Assembly: GCF_023074075.1 (NCBI RefSeq)
Contig: NZ_JADPKT010000091.1
Coordinates: 124,001 to 188,000, forward strand
Direction: 5' to 3'
DNA: 64,000 nt
DNA from: Bradyrhizobium sp. 138
Lineage (GTDB): Bacteria > Pseudomonadota > Alphaproteobacteria > Rhizobiales > Xanthobacteraceae
Of this stretch, positions 19,050 through 27,580 are shown piece after piece. Position 1 is the first letter of the stretch, and the number at the start of each line of letters is the position of its first letter. The translations under genes were made by a program, and so were the position numbers. Under the pieces are notes generated by a model, which did no database searches, was not told where the DNA came from, and saw only the letters and a program-made list of their open reading frames with translations.

Positions 19050-19750
19050 TCGCTAGCGACGCGTGCTCCGCCTCCAGCTTTGAATTCGCGGGTGAAGATT
19101 GCTTCAGTTAACGTTCGGCCGCGTGCCCGCCGTCATTTTGTCAACACCGCCTGGCAGCAGCGCGGGGCCGAGACACCCATTGCTGGATTTTTGTCGACGA
19201 GTCCGGAAGCACGCGCTTCGGGTTCTTTCCGGGTTTGGCATTCTGGGACCACCATTTGGCAACTAGTGAGGCACGCAACCGCGCGGTCACGCGAGCCGAT
19301 CGATTGGTCCCCCTCATCTTCGAGATGCAACCGAGCTGGAACAGATCGAGGACCTACCAGAGGCTCGGCTGGTGCCATTGTCGGCCGCGAGCTTGCCGGT
19401 GACAACGCGATCCATTACTCTGAATGCCCTCGCAATCTTGCCGATTGCAGCGACACGCTCGCAACTCTTGGCGAGGGCACCAGGGCCGGCGGTGAAGCCG
19501 CCCGTCAACGGCGCCGCGCGGCCGGCGCTGGAGAGCAAGGGGTTCCCCCGGGAAGTCTCGGCCATAGATCGGCCAACGGGAGTGATTTCGTCGACGAATC
19601 TTTGGCGCGGATCAAGCGCAGCTTTCAGCTCAGCCAGGCCGGAATATGCAACCATCGCTTTGGCGTCGCGACGCATCATGATGCCGACAGGCAGCGCGCG
19701 CGAAACTGCGCGGCGTCCAAAACCAACTCGATGCGGACCAAGATGTGCAT
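19050..19750 (-). pseudogene. fixA: Decayed fixA (ETF beta subunit)
   Basis: The ATG at 19750 with GGAG 8 bases upstream starts MHILVRIELVLDAAQFR, aligning with the FixA N-terminus (MHIVVC.KQVPDSAQIR). Later pieces, in changing frames, read LAELKAALDPRQRF-DEITPVG, MAETS, then KIARAFRVMDRVVTGKLAAD, matching the FixA order (LFALEEALRLRD, MGPPMAE, IGKIG..PDIVFTGKQTIDGD). Several frameshifts and the loss of key residues make it non-functional. It lies directly upstream of fixB and downstream of an intact sigma-54 promoter. In Bradyrhizobium fixA is usually found apart from fixBCX, so a working copy may exist elsewhere. The left limit is approximate. Confidence 0.7.
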
Positions 19751-19781
19751 TCGCTTCTCCAGACTAGCTGAGCATATGTCA

Positions 19782-19796
19782 GCAATTGTCGTACCA
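19782..19796 (-). promoter_or_regulatory. Sigma-54 promoter of the fix(A)BCX operon
   Basis: On the minus strand TGGTACGACAATTGC (followed by T) fits YTGGYAYRN4TTGCW. The fixA-relict ATG lies about 30 bp downstream and fixB about 760 bp downstream. Confidence 0.75.
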
Positions 19797-19901
19797 ATTG
19801 CGCAGACGATGAAAATTGACCGCCAATACAGAATCTTACTGAAGGACATCGGATTGGCAGCCTCTCACGAGGATCGGAACATTAGAAACCGTGCTGACCC
19901 G

Positions 19902-19917
19902 TGTCCGGAATGCGACA
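19902..19917. promoter_or_regulatory. NifA upstream activator site for fixABCX
   Basis: TGT-CCGGAATGCG-ACA, a perfect TGT-N10-ACA about 105 bp upstream of the -24 box at 19796, at the usual distance for NifA activation. Confidence 0.75.
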
Positions 19918-20162
19918 GAAGACAGTCATCCGAACCTTGCTGCGCTTTCCTCGCCACATATGCGCCCCCCGCTGCCGGTCGTACCATTGCAGGAGATAGC
20001 TGCACCATGAGACCAGCTTGAAACGACGGAAATATCCGGGCTGAGCCGTGATTACCTTAAGGAGCCGAGTGTCCAGGCTGCGGATCCGCGAGGCCGTAAC
20101 TGCAACTTGGGGCGTTGGCAGGTTCTCTGAACCTTCACGCTCCAGAGCACGAGCAATTCAAT

Positions 20163-20495
20163 TCACTCCAAAGAACCGAGCTGCACCAATGCTGGACGCT
20201 TGTTCGGTTGTGGTGCGGCCGCATCCTTCAGGACCTTGAACACGCGCTGTTCGATCGGGGAGGACGTGACGAAGTCGGCATAGGCGCGCTCAAGCGTGGC
20301 CTTGCAACGCGAGGCGATGTCAGGATCTGATGCACCGGTAAACTCCTCGCCGGCGAGATATTGACCCATGCGACGCAGGATATGAAGCCGCGCCACGTCG
20401 ATGATTTTCGCATCGTACTCGACGCCGAGCAGTGCAAAAAACTCCTCTGCCGCCGAGGCCTTGTTCAATTGCGAAAGGATCCCGTCCGTCGTCAT
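20163..20495 (-). CDS. nifW: NifW, nitrogenase-stabilising/protective protein
   Basis: 110 residues starting MTTDGILSQLNKASAAEEFF with GGAGG 7 bases upstream. The alternative TTG start two codons earlier is less likely. NifW is a small cytoplasmic protein associated with the MoFe protein and thought to protect it from oxygen or aid maturation. The body (ALLGVEYDAKIIDVARLHIL and SRCKATLERAYADFVTSSPI) is typical of the family. The 3' part of the open nifV frame overlaps this gene in another frame. It is probably co-transcribed with nifV from the sigma-54 promoter at 21794. Confidence 0.92.
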   Translation of the reverse strand: MTTDGILSQLNKASAAEEFFALLGVEYDAKIIDVARLHILRRMGQYLAGEEFTGASDPDIASRCKATLERAYADFVTSSPIEQRVFKVLKDAAAPQPNKRPALVQLGSLE

Positions 20496-21759
20496 TTTCA
20501 ACCTCCATTAGATCCGCGCCGAGAAACCGTCCTGGCTCGAATGTTCCAACCTGATCGCGCGATGCGCATGGCTGACCACCCGATCGCCCTTGGTTGACGA
20601 GCGATCTCTCGTGAATGTCGCGCCAGATCGCCACCACCGTTTTCTGGGAAACCGGACCTTTGTGCTCGATGGCATGCTTGCTGACGCGCGCGAGAATGGT
20701 TTCGGTTTGCTCGGCGGTGACCGAAAGCTGCAACTCGGACAAGAGCGAAGTGATAGCGGCAAGGCCTGAATGCTTGCCGATCACAATGCGGTGGGAGCGG
20801 CCGAGTAACCCCGGGTCCAGCGCTTGGTAGGTCGGCCGGTCTTTTTGAGAGCCCACGTGGATGCCGGGTTTATGGGTAACGACATGCTCGCCGACAATCG
20901 CCTTGTTGAGCGCAATGGTGCGGCACGCTGCGGCTGCAACGGCGGCCGCGAGCTTTTCCAGTTCAGATACCAGCACGCCGGTATCACGGCCGTAGAGCTG
21001 CCTAACTGCGACGGCAACTTCCTCCAGCGGCGAATTGCCGGCTCGCTCGCCCAGTCCAATGACCGTCACAGAGGCATGCGTCGCACCGGCCTTGATCGAC
21101 GCCAGCGTATTAGCCGTCGCCAGCCCAAGATCGTCATGGCCGTCGAATTCGAGCTCGAGTTCGGTGCTGGCGCGCAGTGCGGCCACGAGCGCGAAGGACG
21201 CGTCGGGATCGAGCACGCTCAGCGTATCTGCGACACGAAAGCGCCGCGCGCTGGCCGCCTTGGCGATTGCGATCAGGTCGATCAGGAAGTTGACATCGAC
21301 ACGCGAGGGGTCTTCGCCACCCACCGCAACATCCAGTCCCTTGGTGCGAGCAAAGGCCATGACGCGCTCCACCCGCTCCAGCGCGGCCAAGCGGCCGCCA
21401 CCGAGTTTCGCTGCAATCTGCACGTCGGACGATGGAATCGAAAGGCTGACCATCGAAACACCGGCCTCGATCGCCGCATCGACGTCCTCGGGTTTCATCC
21501 GGCACCAGCCAATGATCGTGGCCCCAAGGCCCGCTTCGATCGCTCGGATCGCGGTAATCTCTTCCTGACCCATCGCCGGCGTTCCGGCCTTGATCTGCGT
21601 GACTCCGGCCGCGGCCAGCGCACGCGCGATCGAGACCTTTTCCGGTGTCGTGAAGGCCACGCCAGGTGTCTGTTCGCCGTCGCGCGAGTTGGTGTCGTTA
21701 AGGACTATGGACCTCGACCGATCTTTGTCGGGCCCGGTGATTGCGGCGGCGAACGCCAT
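20320..21759 (-). CDS. nifV: NifV, homocitrate synthase, with an unusual 3' extension
   Basis: NifV condenses acetyl-CoA and 2-oxoglutarate to homocitrate, the organic ligand of FeMo-co. The N-terminus (VLNDTNSRDGEQTPGVAF) carries the RDGEQ active-site motif, the middle ELEFDGHDDLGLATANTLAS the metal-binding HxH/H-D region, and GIHVGSQKDRPTYQALDP the C-terminal His element. The start at 21759 (MAFAAAITGPD) has GGAG 6 bases upstream. The family-like sequence ends near 20600 (IWRDIHERS), but the frame stays open about 90 codons more and overlaps nifW by 176 bp. A different frame stops at 20508, just before nifW, so a late frameshift is likely. Confidence 0.93.
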   Translation of the reverse strand: MAFAAAITGPDKDRSRSIVLNDTNSRDGEQTPGVAFTTPEKVSIARALAAAGVTQIKAGTPAMGQEEITAIRAIEAGLGATIIGWCRMKPEDVDAAIEAGVSMVSLSIPSSDVQIAAKLGGGRLAALERVERVMAFARTKGLDVAVGGEDPSRVDVNFLIDLIAIAKAASARRFRVADTLSVLDPDASFALVAALRASTELELEFDGHDDLGLATANTLASIKAGATHASVTVIGLGERAGNSPLEEVAVAVRQLYGRDTGVLVSELEKLAAAVAAAACRTIALNKAIVGEHVVTHKPGIHVGSQKDRPTYQALDPGLLGRSHRIVIGKHSGLAAITSLLSELQLSVTAEQTETILARVSKHAIEHKGPVSQKTVVAIWRDIHERSLVNQGRSGGQPCASRDQVGTFEPGRFLGADLMEVENDDGRDPFAIEQGLGGRGVFCTARRRVRCENHRRGAASYPASHGSISRRRGVYRCIRS

Positions 21760-21793
21760 CAGCGGCTCCGTATGTTTATTCCGGCAGCTGTTT

Positions 21794-21809
21794 AGCAACT
21801 GCTGTGCCA
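21794..21809 (-). promoter_or_regulatory. Sigma-54 promoter of nifVW
   Basis: On the minus strand TGGCACAGCAGTTGCT, a perfect -24/-12 match, 35 bp upstream of the nifV start. Confidence 0.9.
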
Positions 21810-21865
21810 ACCCGCTCGAATTCCCAAGAACCTGTGAATGACGCGAATTTCAGATTAGTCGGGTG

Positions 21866-21881
21866 TGTCGCAAATCCGACA
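21866..21881. promoter_or_regulatory. NifA upstream activator site for nifV
   Basis: TGT-CGCAAATCCG-ACA, 57 bp upstream of the -24 box at 21809. Confidence 0.75.
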
Positions 21882-22342
21882 GGGTGGAAACGGCGGAGCG
21901 CCAGGTTCGGTGCGCTTGCGACCGAGCTGAAGGCAGACGCCGAGCTTGGAAGCTTGCTAGCCGGCCAACGGTTCGGGCCTCACCTCAAGCTACAGCACTT
22001 CGGGGAAGGCGCGTGCATTCCGGCGCTTATCGAAGACGATTTTTGAGCCATCGGGTTCGGTCCAACCACAAGTCGGTGTTCGTAAACAAGTTCAGCTGGG
22101 CGCGATCAAGAGGCGGATGTTGGCGTCGATCGTCGCGTCAACATAGAACATCTCGGCGGTAAATGTGACGGTCGCCTCCGCCAGTTATCAAGCCGCGATC
22201 ATCAGGCGCCGCCGCGTCCTGCTTAGGCCGCCTGCGCGAAGTTGTTTTTGTCTTTTCAAACTCTCAGTCTCGTCGTGTGACAGCTGGCCGAAAGCTCGTC
22301 CGACACCGGGACTCGCGCCAGGAGGGGGCATCCATTATGAGC
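21882..22342. other. 460-bp spacer between nifV and nifQ
   Basis: No gene can be supported. A pyrimidine-rich stretch (22225-22275) precedes the nifQ 3' end. No clear hairpin terminator was found. Confidence 0.4.
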
Positions 22343-23071
22343 TCAGTCTTGCGAACTTGGAATGGCTTGGACTGAGTCATCGAGACGACGCAGATGATCC
22401 CGCCGGCGTCCGGCCATCCGGCTCTCCCCGCTCTCCTCGCCGAAGCAAAGATCAAAATCATTGCATTCCGTGCAGACCGGCGTGGTACACATCACCAGAC
22501 CGTCATCTTCGCATAGCGTGCGATAGAAGAAGCGCTTCCAGCGCATGTTCTTGGTGTTGCGAGCCGCCAGCGGCCCGAAATGGCGCATCAGGAGGCGGGA
22601 CAATTCGTCCCGCTCCCGCAGACCGAGATCTTCCCACAGGTGATTAGGCTCCATGGCGCGCCGCGCGATCATCGTCGCGAGCCAACCGCCGACCTCGCCA
22701 TGAGTGGAACGTTGCGCAAGCAGGAGGTCGCGCACCATAATCGTGTCGTCAGGAGACGGTAACGCGGACTGTTCGCGCCAGGTACAACTCCTGACTGGGG
22801 TGGATGGGAAGCATTGCACCAAGAGCGCATCGAGCTCCTGGTTAGTCAAGCCAGCCCGTTCGGGAAGTTGGCCGCCATCCATAGCGGATGCGGCAAGAAC
22901 GCAAGCGAGCACATGGCGATCGAAATCGTCATCGTCGCTGATGTCGACTTCTGTTGGATGGCGCCCGGTCAGAAGCCCGTAGAGCTCACTTGCGTCGCGC
23001 TGCTCGGCGATGTGAGCTGCTGATACAGGAGATGACATCGTATCGGCCAATTTGCTTTGTGTGCCAATCAT
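22343..23071 (-). CDS. nifQ: NifQ, molybdenum donor for FeMo-co synthesis
   Basis: 242 residues from MIGTQSKLADTMSSPVSAAH at 23071, with GGGGGACC upstream. NifQ carries an Fe-S/Mo cluster and delivers molybdenum to the NifEN scaffold. The diagnostic cysteine motif is at the C-terminal end: CTTPVCTECNDFDLCFGEE (CX4CX2CX5C). Upstream, FGPLAARNTKNMRWKRFFYR is the conserved NifQ block. It follows nifH after 66 bp on the same strand and is most simply read from the nifH promoter. The N-terminal 60 residues are poorly conserved, as usual for the family. Confidence 0.95.
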   Translation of the reverse strand: MIGTQSKLADTMSSPVSAAHIAEQRDASELYGLLTGRHPTEVDISDDDDFDRHVLACVLAASAMDGGQLPERAGLTNQELDALLVQCFPSTPVRSCTWREQSALPSPDDTIMVRDLLLAQRSTHGEVGGWLATMIARRAMEPNHLWEDLGLRERDELSRLLMRHFGPLAARNTKNMRWKRFFYRTLCEDDGLVMCTTPVCTECNDFDLCFGEESGESRMAGRRRDHLRRLDDSVQAIPSSQD

Positions 23072-23137
23072 GAAGGTCCCCCAGCTTCTGAGTGGACGAT
23101 GTCGGCCTTCCCCGGTCGAGAAGGCCGACAACATGAA

Positions 23138-24028
23138 CTATGCCGAAACAGCGGCGAGCTCGGCGGCGGTCTTGCCGACCAGGCTCTCGTCGACAGGCTT
23201 GATGATCCCGTGCTCCATGAGCATATCCTCGAGCTCGTCCATGCTGATTGGCGTCGGGATGGCGCCTTGTCCCGCATTATTGTGGATCTTGGTCGCGAGA
23301 TTACGATAGTGATCCGCCTGCTTGGACTCTGGCGCGTATTCCAGCACAGTCATGCGGCGCAGCTCCGCGTGCTGCACGACATTGTCTCGTGGCACGAAGT
23401 AGATCAGCCGGCTGCCGAGCTTCTTGGCAAGAGCATCTGCCAGCTCCAGCTCCTTGTCGGTCTGCCGCTCGTTGCAGATCAGGCCGCCGAGGCGCACGCC
23501 GCCGGAATTCGCGTACTTCAGAATACCCTTGGAGATGTTGTTGGCGGCATACATCGCCATCATCTCGCCGGACATCACGATGTAGATTTCCTGTGCCTTG
23601 TTCTCGCGGATAGGCATCGCGAAGCCACCGCAGACAACGTCGCCGAGCACGTCGTAAGACACGTAGTCGATGTCCTCATAGGCGCCATTCTCCTCCAGAA
23701 AGTTGATCGAAGTGATCACGCCTCTTCCGGCGCACCCGACCCCCGGCTCTGGACCGCCGGACTCGACGCATCGAATGTCCTTGTAGCCGAGTTTGATGAC
23801 GTCCTCGATTTCGAGGTCCTCAACGCTGCCGGCATTCGCCGCCAGACTCAGAATGGTGTCCTGCGCTTTGGCGTGCAGGATGAGGCGAGTCGAATCCGCT
23901 TTCGGATCACAGCCGACGATGAGAATCCTTTGGCCCAGCTCAGCAAGAGCCGCCAGCGTATTTTGCGACGTTGTCGATTTACCGATGCCACCCTTGCCAT
24001 AAAACGCGATTTGTCTCAGCGAAGACAT
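23138..24028 (-). CDS. nifH: NifH, nitrogenase iron protein (dinitrogenase reductase)
   Basis: 296 residues. The homodimeric Fe protein hydrolyses ATP and passes electrons from its [4Fe-4S] cluster to NifDK; it is also needed for cofactor maturation. The P-loop is FYGKGGIGKSTTSQN. The cluster ligands are the Cys of VGCAGRGVITSINF and of DVVCGGFAMPIREN. The start MSSLRQIAFYG at 24028 was chosen over ATG 24043 because GGAG sits just upstream. It is first in the nifHQ operon with a sigma-54 promoter about 160 bp upstream, giving a leader of roughly 150 bases. No lesions are seen. Confidence 0.99.
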   Translation of the reverse strand: MSSLRQIAFYGKGGIGKSTTSQNTLAALAELGQRILIVGCDPKADSTRLILHAKAQDTILSLAANAGSVEDLEIEDVIKLGYKDIRCVESGGPEPGVGCAGRGVITSINFLEENGAYEDIDYVSYDVLGDVVCGGFAMPIRENKAQEIYIVMSGEMMAMYAANNISKGILKYANSGGVRLGGLICNERQTDKELELADALAKKLGSRLIYFVPRDNVVQHAELRRMTVLEYAPESKQADHYRNLATKIHNNAGQGAIPTPISMDELEDMLMEHGIIKPVDESLVGKTAAELAAVSA

Positions 24029-24185
24029 GTTGCTCTCCATCAACCGATTGCCAATTTTTCGCGCGGAACGCGCGAGGCTGTTTCTCTCTCAGAAACGTGG
24101 GCACACGGGTTTCGGGAAGGAGGCCATCGCTCGCCATCGGCGTCGGCGTGCCCTCAGCCCTCACTCGTTGTTGCTGCATCCAGTT

Positions 24186-24201
24186 AGCAACGGACGTGCC
24201 A
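24186..24201 (-). promoter_or_regulatory. Sigma-54 promoter of nifHQ
   Basis: On the minus strand TGGCACGTCCGTTGCT, a perfect -24/-12 element upstream of nifH. Confidence 0.95.
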
Positions 24202-24268
24202 TTCGTTCGCACGCGCGTTAAGCATCTGACTAGGCTCGACTAATAGCGCAGTGTCCGAGACGGGATGC

Positions 24269-24284
24269 TGTAGCGGACCTGACA
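24269..24284. promoter_or_regulatory. NifA upstream activator site between nifH and the peroxiredoxin gene
   Basis: TGT-AGCGGACCTG-ACA. It lies 68 bp upstream of the nifH -24 box and about 200 bp from the divergent peroxiredoxin -24 box, so it could serve both. Confidence 0.8.
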
Positions 24285-24483
24285 GCGGCAAGAGCTCTGA
24301 GACAAACCCGACAAAGCCCGGCGCGTGGATTCCACTGCGAGTACGGGCGAAAGAGCGCGGAACGGGGAATGCCGGGGCCAAGTCAATTGAGGACCCCACG
24401 CTGCAGATGGGGTTCGAGGACACGCCAGCATCAAAGGCGAATGTTCCACGACCGGCATGATGGGTACTTGCCGTAAGTTCGGG

Positions 24484-24499
24484 TGGCATATCGCTTGCT
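24484..24499 (+). promoter_or_regulatory. Sigma-54 promoter of the symbiotic peroxiredoxin gene
   Basis: TGGCATATCGCTTGCT fits TGGYAYRN4TTGCW and lies 52 bp upstream of the ATG at 24551. Confidence 0.8.
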
Positions 24500-24550
24500 T
24501 TGCCAGTCGCGGAACGCTGTTTCCGTGTGACGCGATGTTGTGAGGACAAT

Positions 24551-25105
24551 ATGCCTGGAATTGGAAGTAAGTTGCCGCCGTTCGACATCACAGGCGTGAA
24601 GCCCGGCTTTCACCTGCAAGAGGAGAACGGGCAGAGCGCCTTCGAGACGCTGACTGAGAGGAGTTTCCCCGGAAAATGGAAAGTCATCTTCTTTTACCCG
24701 AAGGATTTTACATTCGTCTGCCCAACCGAAATCGCTGAGTTTGCTCGCCTGTCCAAGCATTTCGCCGATCGCGATGCAGTCGTGCTTGGTGGCTCGACTG
24801 ATAACGAGTTCTGCAAGCTCGCCTGGCGGCGTGAGAACAAGGATCTGCACCGTCTATCGATCTGGCAGTTTGCCGACACCAAGGGCGCACTGGTCGATAG
24901 CCTTGGAGTGCGATCGCGTGATGGCATCGCGCATCGCTACACCTTCATCGTCGATCCTGAGAACACGATCCAGCATGTCTATGCGACAAGCCTCAATGTC
25001 GGCCGCAGCCCGACTGACACGTTACGCGTTCTGGATGCGATACAGACTAATGAGCTCTGCCCTTGCAACCGCGAAATCGGCGGCGACACGCTTAAAATTG
25101 CCTGA
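24551..25105 (+). CDS. Peroxiredoxin (AhpC/2-Cys type), nif-linked
   Basis: 184 residues from MPGIGSKLPPFDITGVKPGF. The peroxidatic Cys lies in FYPKDFTFVCPTEIAEFARL. A resolving Cys is present near the C-terminus in TNELCPCNREIGGD. It reduces hydrogen peroxide and alkyl hydroperoxides in the cytoplasm. The start at 24551 follows GAGGA and was preferred over an ATG at 24500 that overlaps the promoter. It is divergent from nifH and carries its own sigma-54 promoter, so it is probably co-induced with nitrogenase, as reported for prxS of Rhizobium etli. It has the typical length and no lesions. Confidence 0.93.
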   Translation: MPGIGSKLPPFDITGVKPGFHLQEENGQSAFETLTERSFPGKWKVIFFYPKDFTFVCPTEIAEFARLSKHFADRDAVVLGGSTDNEFCKLAWRRENKDLHRLSIWQFADTKGALVDSLGVRSRDGIAHRYTFIVDPENTIQHVYATSLNVGRSPTDTLRVLDAIQTNELCPCNREIGGDTLKIA

Positions 25106-26004
25106 GGCAACATATCGAAAGTGCAGCAAGGAGCAGCTCCCGCATTCGAAGGACGTCAGATTCAATCGTTTGTCGGATACCAGATGAGACGATCTTACCG
25201 CAAATGCGGCCTGCTGCTAGCGAGTGCGGCCCGCAATCAATTCTCATTGGCCGACGTGGAGTCTGCCGCGGCCGCCGCGCTGTCCGCGCGCGGCACTCGC
25301 GGCGGCGAAATCGACGGTCTCGATGATAACGATGAACAATATTCCCACTGCTTTTCTCACCTCACAACAAATTCCGCATAGAAGAGGATGCCGGCGCGGC
25401 TCCGCATGAACATACAAAATGCTTGTACGCTTCTGCGCCTGCTGTATGCACATCTTCTGCCGGACTTCCTATATTGTCGCGGTAGGCCGGACCGCGGCTA
25501 TTCCCTCTGCGGCTTGCCGGCCGGCAGCATCATCAGAGCGATCTGCGTCAGCCGCAGGCCGCTAATGCTGTAGGCCGACGATGTCGGCCCCGGACTGGGA
25601 AAAATGGTGCCAAGCTCCCTCTTGGGGGCAACTAGGTTCCAGTCGCTGCGCCTCGAGAAGTATGGAGGCAGAGGGAGATGACTCAGCGCCGAATGATGTC
25701 TACCGGCCGAGATGATGATCCGCCGGCACGCTCGCGAACCGTATTTCCAGGCTCGGTAAATCTATATTCACGATGTAAGCCGCACAGTGAGACGAACGAG
25801 TCGGCTTTATCAGTCCCTGAATTGAAACCGTGACAATCTACGGTTTAGGCCAATTGACTGGTCTATCGGAAAACCGGTCAGCTCGTTCATCGCGCGAGCT
25901 GACCCAAGGGCGCAGGGACCTGAAACGATCAGGTGGCGACGGTCGTAAGCCGTCTGGCCGTCTCGATCATCACGCCGGTCAATTTCCGAACATTCACACG
26001 TATC
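25106..26004. other. 0.9-kb region without a supportable gene
   Basis: Short plus-strand frames only (for example 25121-25381 and 25830-26078), with no recognised domain. The one clear structure is the inverted repeat at 25877-25903. Confidence 0.4.
25877..25903. repeat. 9-bp perfect inverted repeat
   Basis: GTCAGCTCG (25877-25885) and CGAGCTGAC (25895-25903) with a 9-bp spacer. No T-run follows, so it looks more like a protein-binding site or relict than a terminator. Confidence 0.7.
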
Positions 26005-26178
26005 TCAGCGCTGGTGACCCAAGCCAATCCCCAGGGTACGTGCTTTCTGTCTTAGAGAGCCCTCGGATCGCTTCATAAGCTTTGAAACCCTAGCTACAGG
26101 GGTGCGGGCCTTTGAGTGCGCTTTGAGCAGCTTGACGTCATCCTTACTATACTCTTTGCGCTTGGTGCTTTTTGCCAC
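26005..26178 (-). CDS. Small basic HTH/SANT-like protein
   Basis: 57 residues from a GTG start at 26178 with GGAG upstream (MAKSTKRKEYSKDDVKLLKA, then KARTPVARVSKLMKRSEGSL and RQKARTLGIGLGHQR). The pattern of three short helices with K.RSEGSLRQKA at the end resembles a small DNA-binding fold in which the last helix would contact DNA. Near-identical small proteins are common in Bradyrhizobium and related genera. The 32 extra residues upstream of the GTG are open frame but unlikely to be used. No operon partner or function is known. It is probably cytoplasmic and nucleoid-associated. Confidence 0.7.
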   Translation of the reverse strand: MAKSTKRKEYSKDDVKLLKAHSKARTPVARVSKLMKRSEGSLRQKARTLGIGLGHQR

Positions 26179-27135
26179 GTGTTCTCCGATTTCGCTTTGC
26201 ACATCTGCCTGTAGCGTCTTGTTTTTGGCGAAGACGCAACTGCTTCCCATTACCATATCAATGGTCATCCACAACTATTCAAGCGGATTTTTCTCTTCGA
26301 GACGAGAATTGGAACTACACGCGAATTTGTCCTCTGTCCTCTGGATCTTTATCTGCGTGACAAACCCGATTTTCGACGTGCACGCAGCCCCTTCAACATG
26401 GAAGCAAGCCATAGAGAACGCTCGATGCGTCGTCGAAAAACAACGCGAAAAGCGCTTCTTGCTTGAATGCGCCGCCTTCACTCATCAATTTCGTAGTGTG
26501 ATATTTCCAGGCGCCGATACTATTGATGGAGTAGCGCGGATCGGCCGGGGCAGTCGCACTGCCTCACTTGCGCGCGCACGCGAAAGCAAACGTCTTCTCC
26601 TATTTTCTCAAGTCCTGCGGACTTAAGGAGCGAGTACTCACAAAGGCAAATCTTGCAACGCCTGACCGTTACTCCTCGTCAGCTGATCGAGCAGGTTCGC
26701 TCATCCCCATTTGATCTACCGCAGTATCCTTGGTTTAATAAGCCACGTTGAGATACCCAGGCAATTCCGCCTTCAGCGGACATTTCTGCGAGACATCGCC
26801 TGCCCGCCTCATGGACCCGATGAACGAGCGAGTGACCTGATCGTGATATTTCCGGGCCCGGGCACTACGGCATGGCAAGCAACCCGCGGGCCTAGCCGTC
26901 CTGTGTCAGCTTGGCACCGGAAGGCGATTGGTTGATCATGACTTGCCAGAGCGCTTGGTCAGCACAATGCCGACGGCGCGGTGTGGATCATTCGTGATCT
27001 GTACACAGTGATCTCCACTGTCGAGCAGATGCAGGTCGAACTTTCCAAGCCGGCGGAACGGACTCTGCGTCATGTCGGACGCCTCGCAAGAGGGCAAGAT
27101 GGGGAACTTTCTGCCGGAGCGTAAGGCAGGGTTCA
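26179..27135. other. 0.95-kb region without a supportable gene
   Basis: A 174-codon plus-strand frame (26102-26626) runs through the reverse complement of the small HTH gene and shows no domain. The rest has no recognisable coding or RNA signal. Confidence 0.4.
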
Positions 27136-27207
27136 GAGGGCTGTATCAATAGCGGCGAGCGTCTGCTCGATCTCCGTCAAGTCGCCTTCGAGCACCATCT
27201 CCACCAT
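27136..27207 (-). CDS. Possible 24-codon peptide after the nifZ operon
   Basis: ATG at 27207 lies 2 bases after the stop of the 119-aa gene, with AAGG overlapping. The product MVEMVLEGDLTEIEQTLAAI plus DTAL is acidic and helical. It could be the N-terminal stub of a lost gene or a real coupled small gene; nothing beyond position and composition supports it. Confidence 0.25.
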
Positions 27208-27209
27208 CC

Positions 27210-27569
27210 TTATTGCCAGAACAAACGTTCAGGGTCGGCGTTCAGAACCGCTGTCGCCAAGCCAAGCCGTTGATGGGTCGAATGCCACTCCCAGACGCCC
27301 TTGCGGTGATCTTTGCGGAGCAGCTGCCATGCCGCCCCAGTCCTATCATGGTGCAGCAGCGCGACGTCGACGAGGCCGCCCTCCGCATTAATATTGCCTG
27401 AGCAGCACGGGCTCTCGACCAGATAGCCGCCAGCAACCGCTGTCACCTTTGGCGGGATATATCGGTAGTGCTCGCGCTTCGTCAGCGCGCGCACGATCCG
27501 CCACCGGTCTAGCTCGTTGGGATGCGCAGGCAATCCGGAATGATGTCGTCTGATGATTGCGGCGTTCAT
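27210..27569 (-). CDS. nif-operon protein of unknown function, 119 aa
   Basis: Starts MNAAIIRRHHSGLPAHPNEL 11 bp after the second nifZ stop, so it is almost certainly in that operon. The sequence is soluble with no signal peptide. Conserved-looking features are RYIPPKVTAVAGGYLVESPC, a paired Cys (SPCCSGNINAEGG), WQLLRKDHRKGVWEWHSTHQ and the end NADPERLFWQ. The CC pair and many His/Trp residues might bind metal or a cluster, but this is a guess. I do not recognise the family by name. Position after nifB-fdxN-nifZ suggests a role in nitrogenase maturation. Confidence 0.7.
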   Translation of the reverse strand: MNAAIIRRHHSGLPAHPNELDRWRIVRALTKREHYRYIPPKVTAVAGGYLVESPCCSGNINAEGGLVDVALLHHDRTGAAWQLLRKDHRKGVWEWHSTHQRLGLATAVLNADPERLFWQ

Positions 27570-27580
27570 TGCGCGATATC

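Noticed and set aside
23057..24187. 376-codon plus-strand frame over nifH
   Set aside because: It is the antisense shadow of nifH, with no start signal or family match.
25877..25903. Possible tts box (TtsI site) for type III secretion
   Set aside because: The TCAGCT..AGCT arrangement is superficially similar, but spacing and flanking bases do not fit, and no T3SS gene is nearby.
26102..26626. 174-codon plus-strand frame
   Set aside because: It covers the small HTH-like gene on the other strand, has no ribosome-binding site and no domain.
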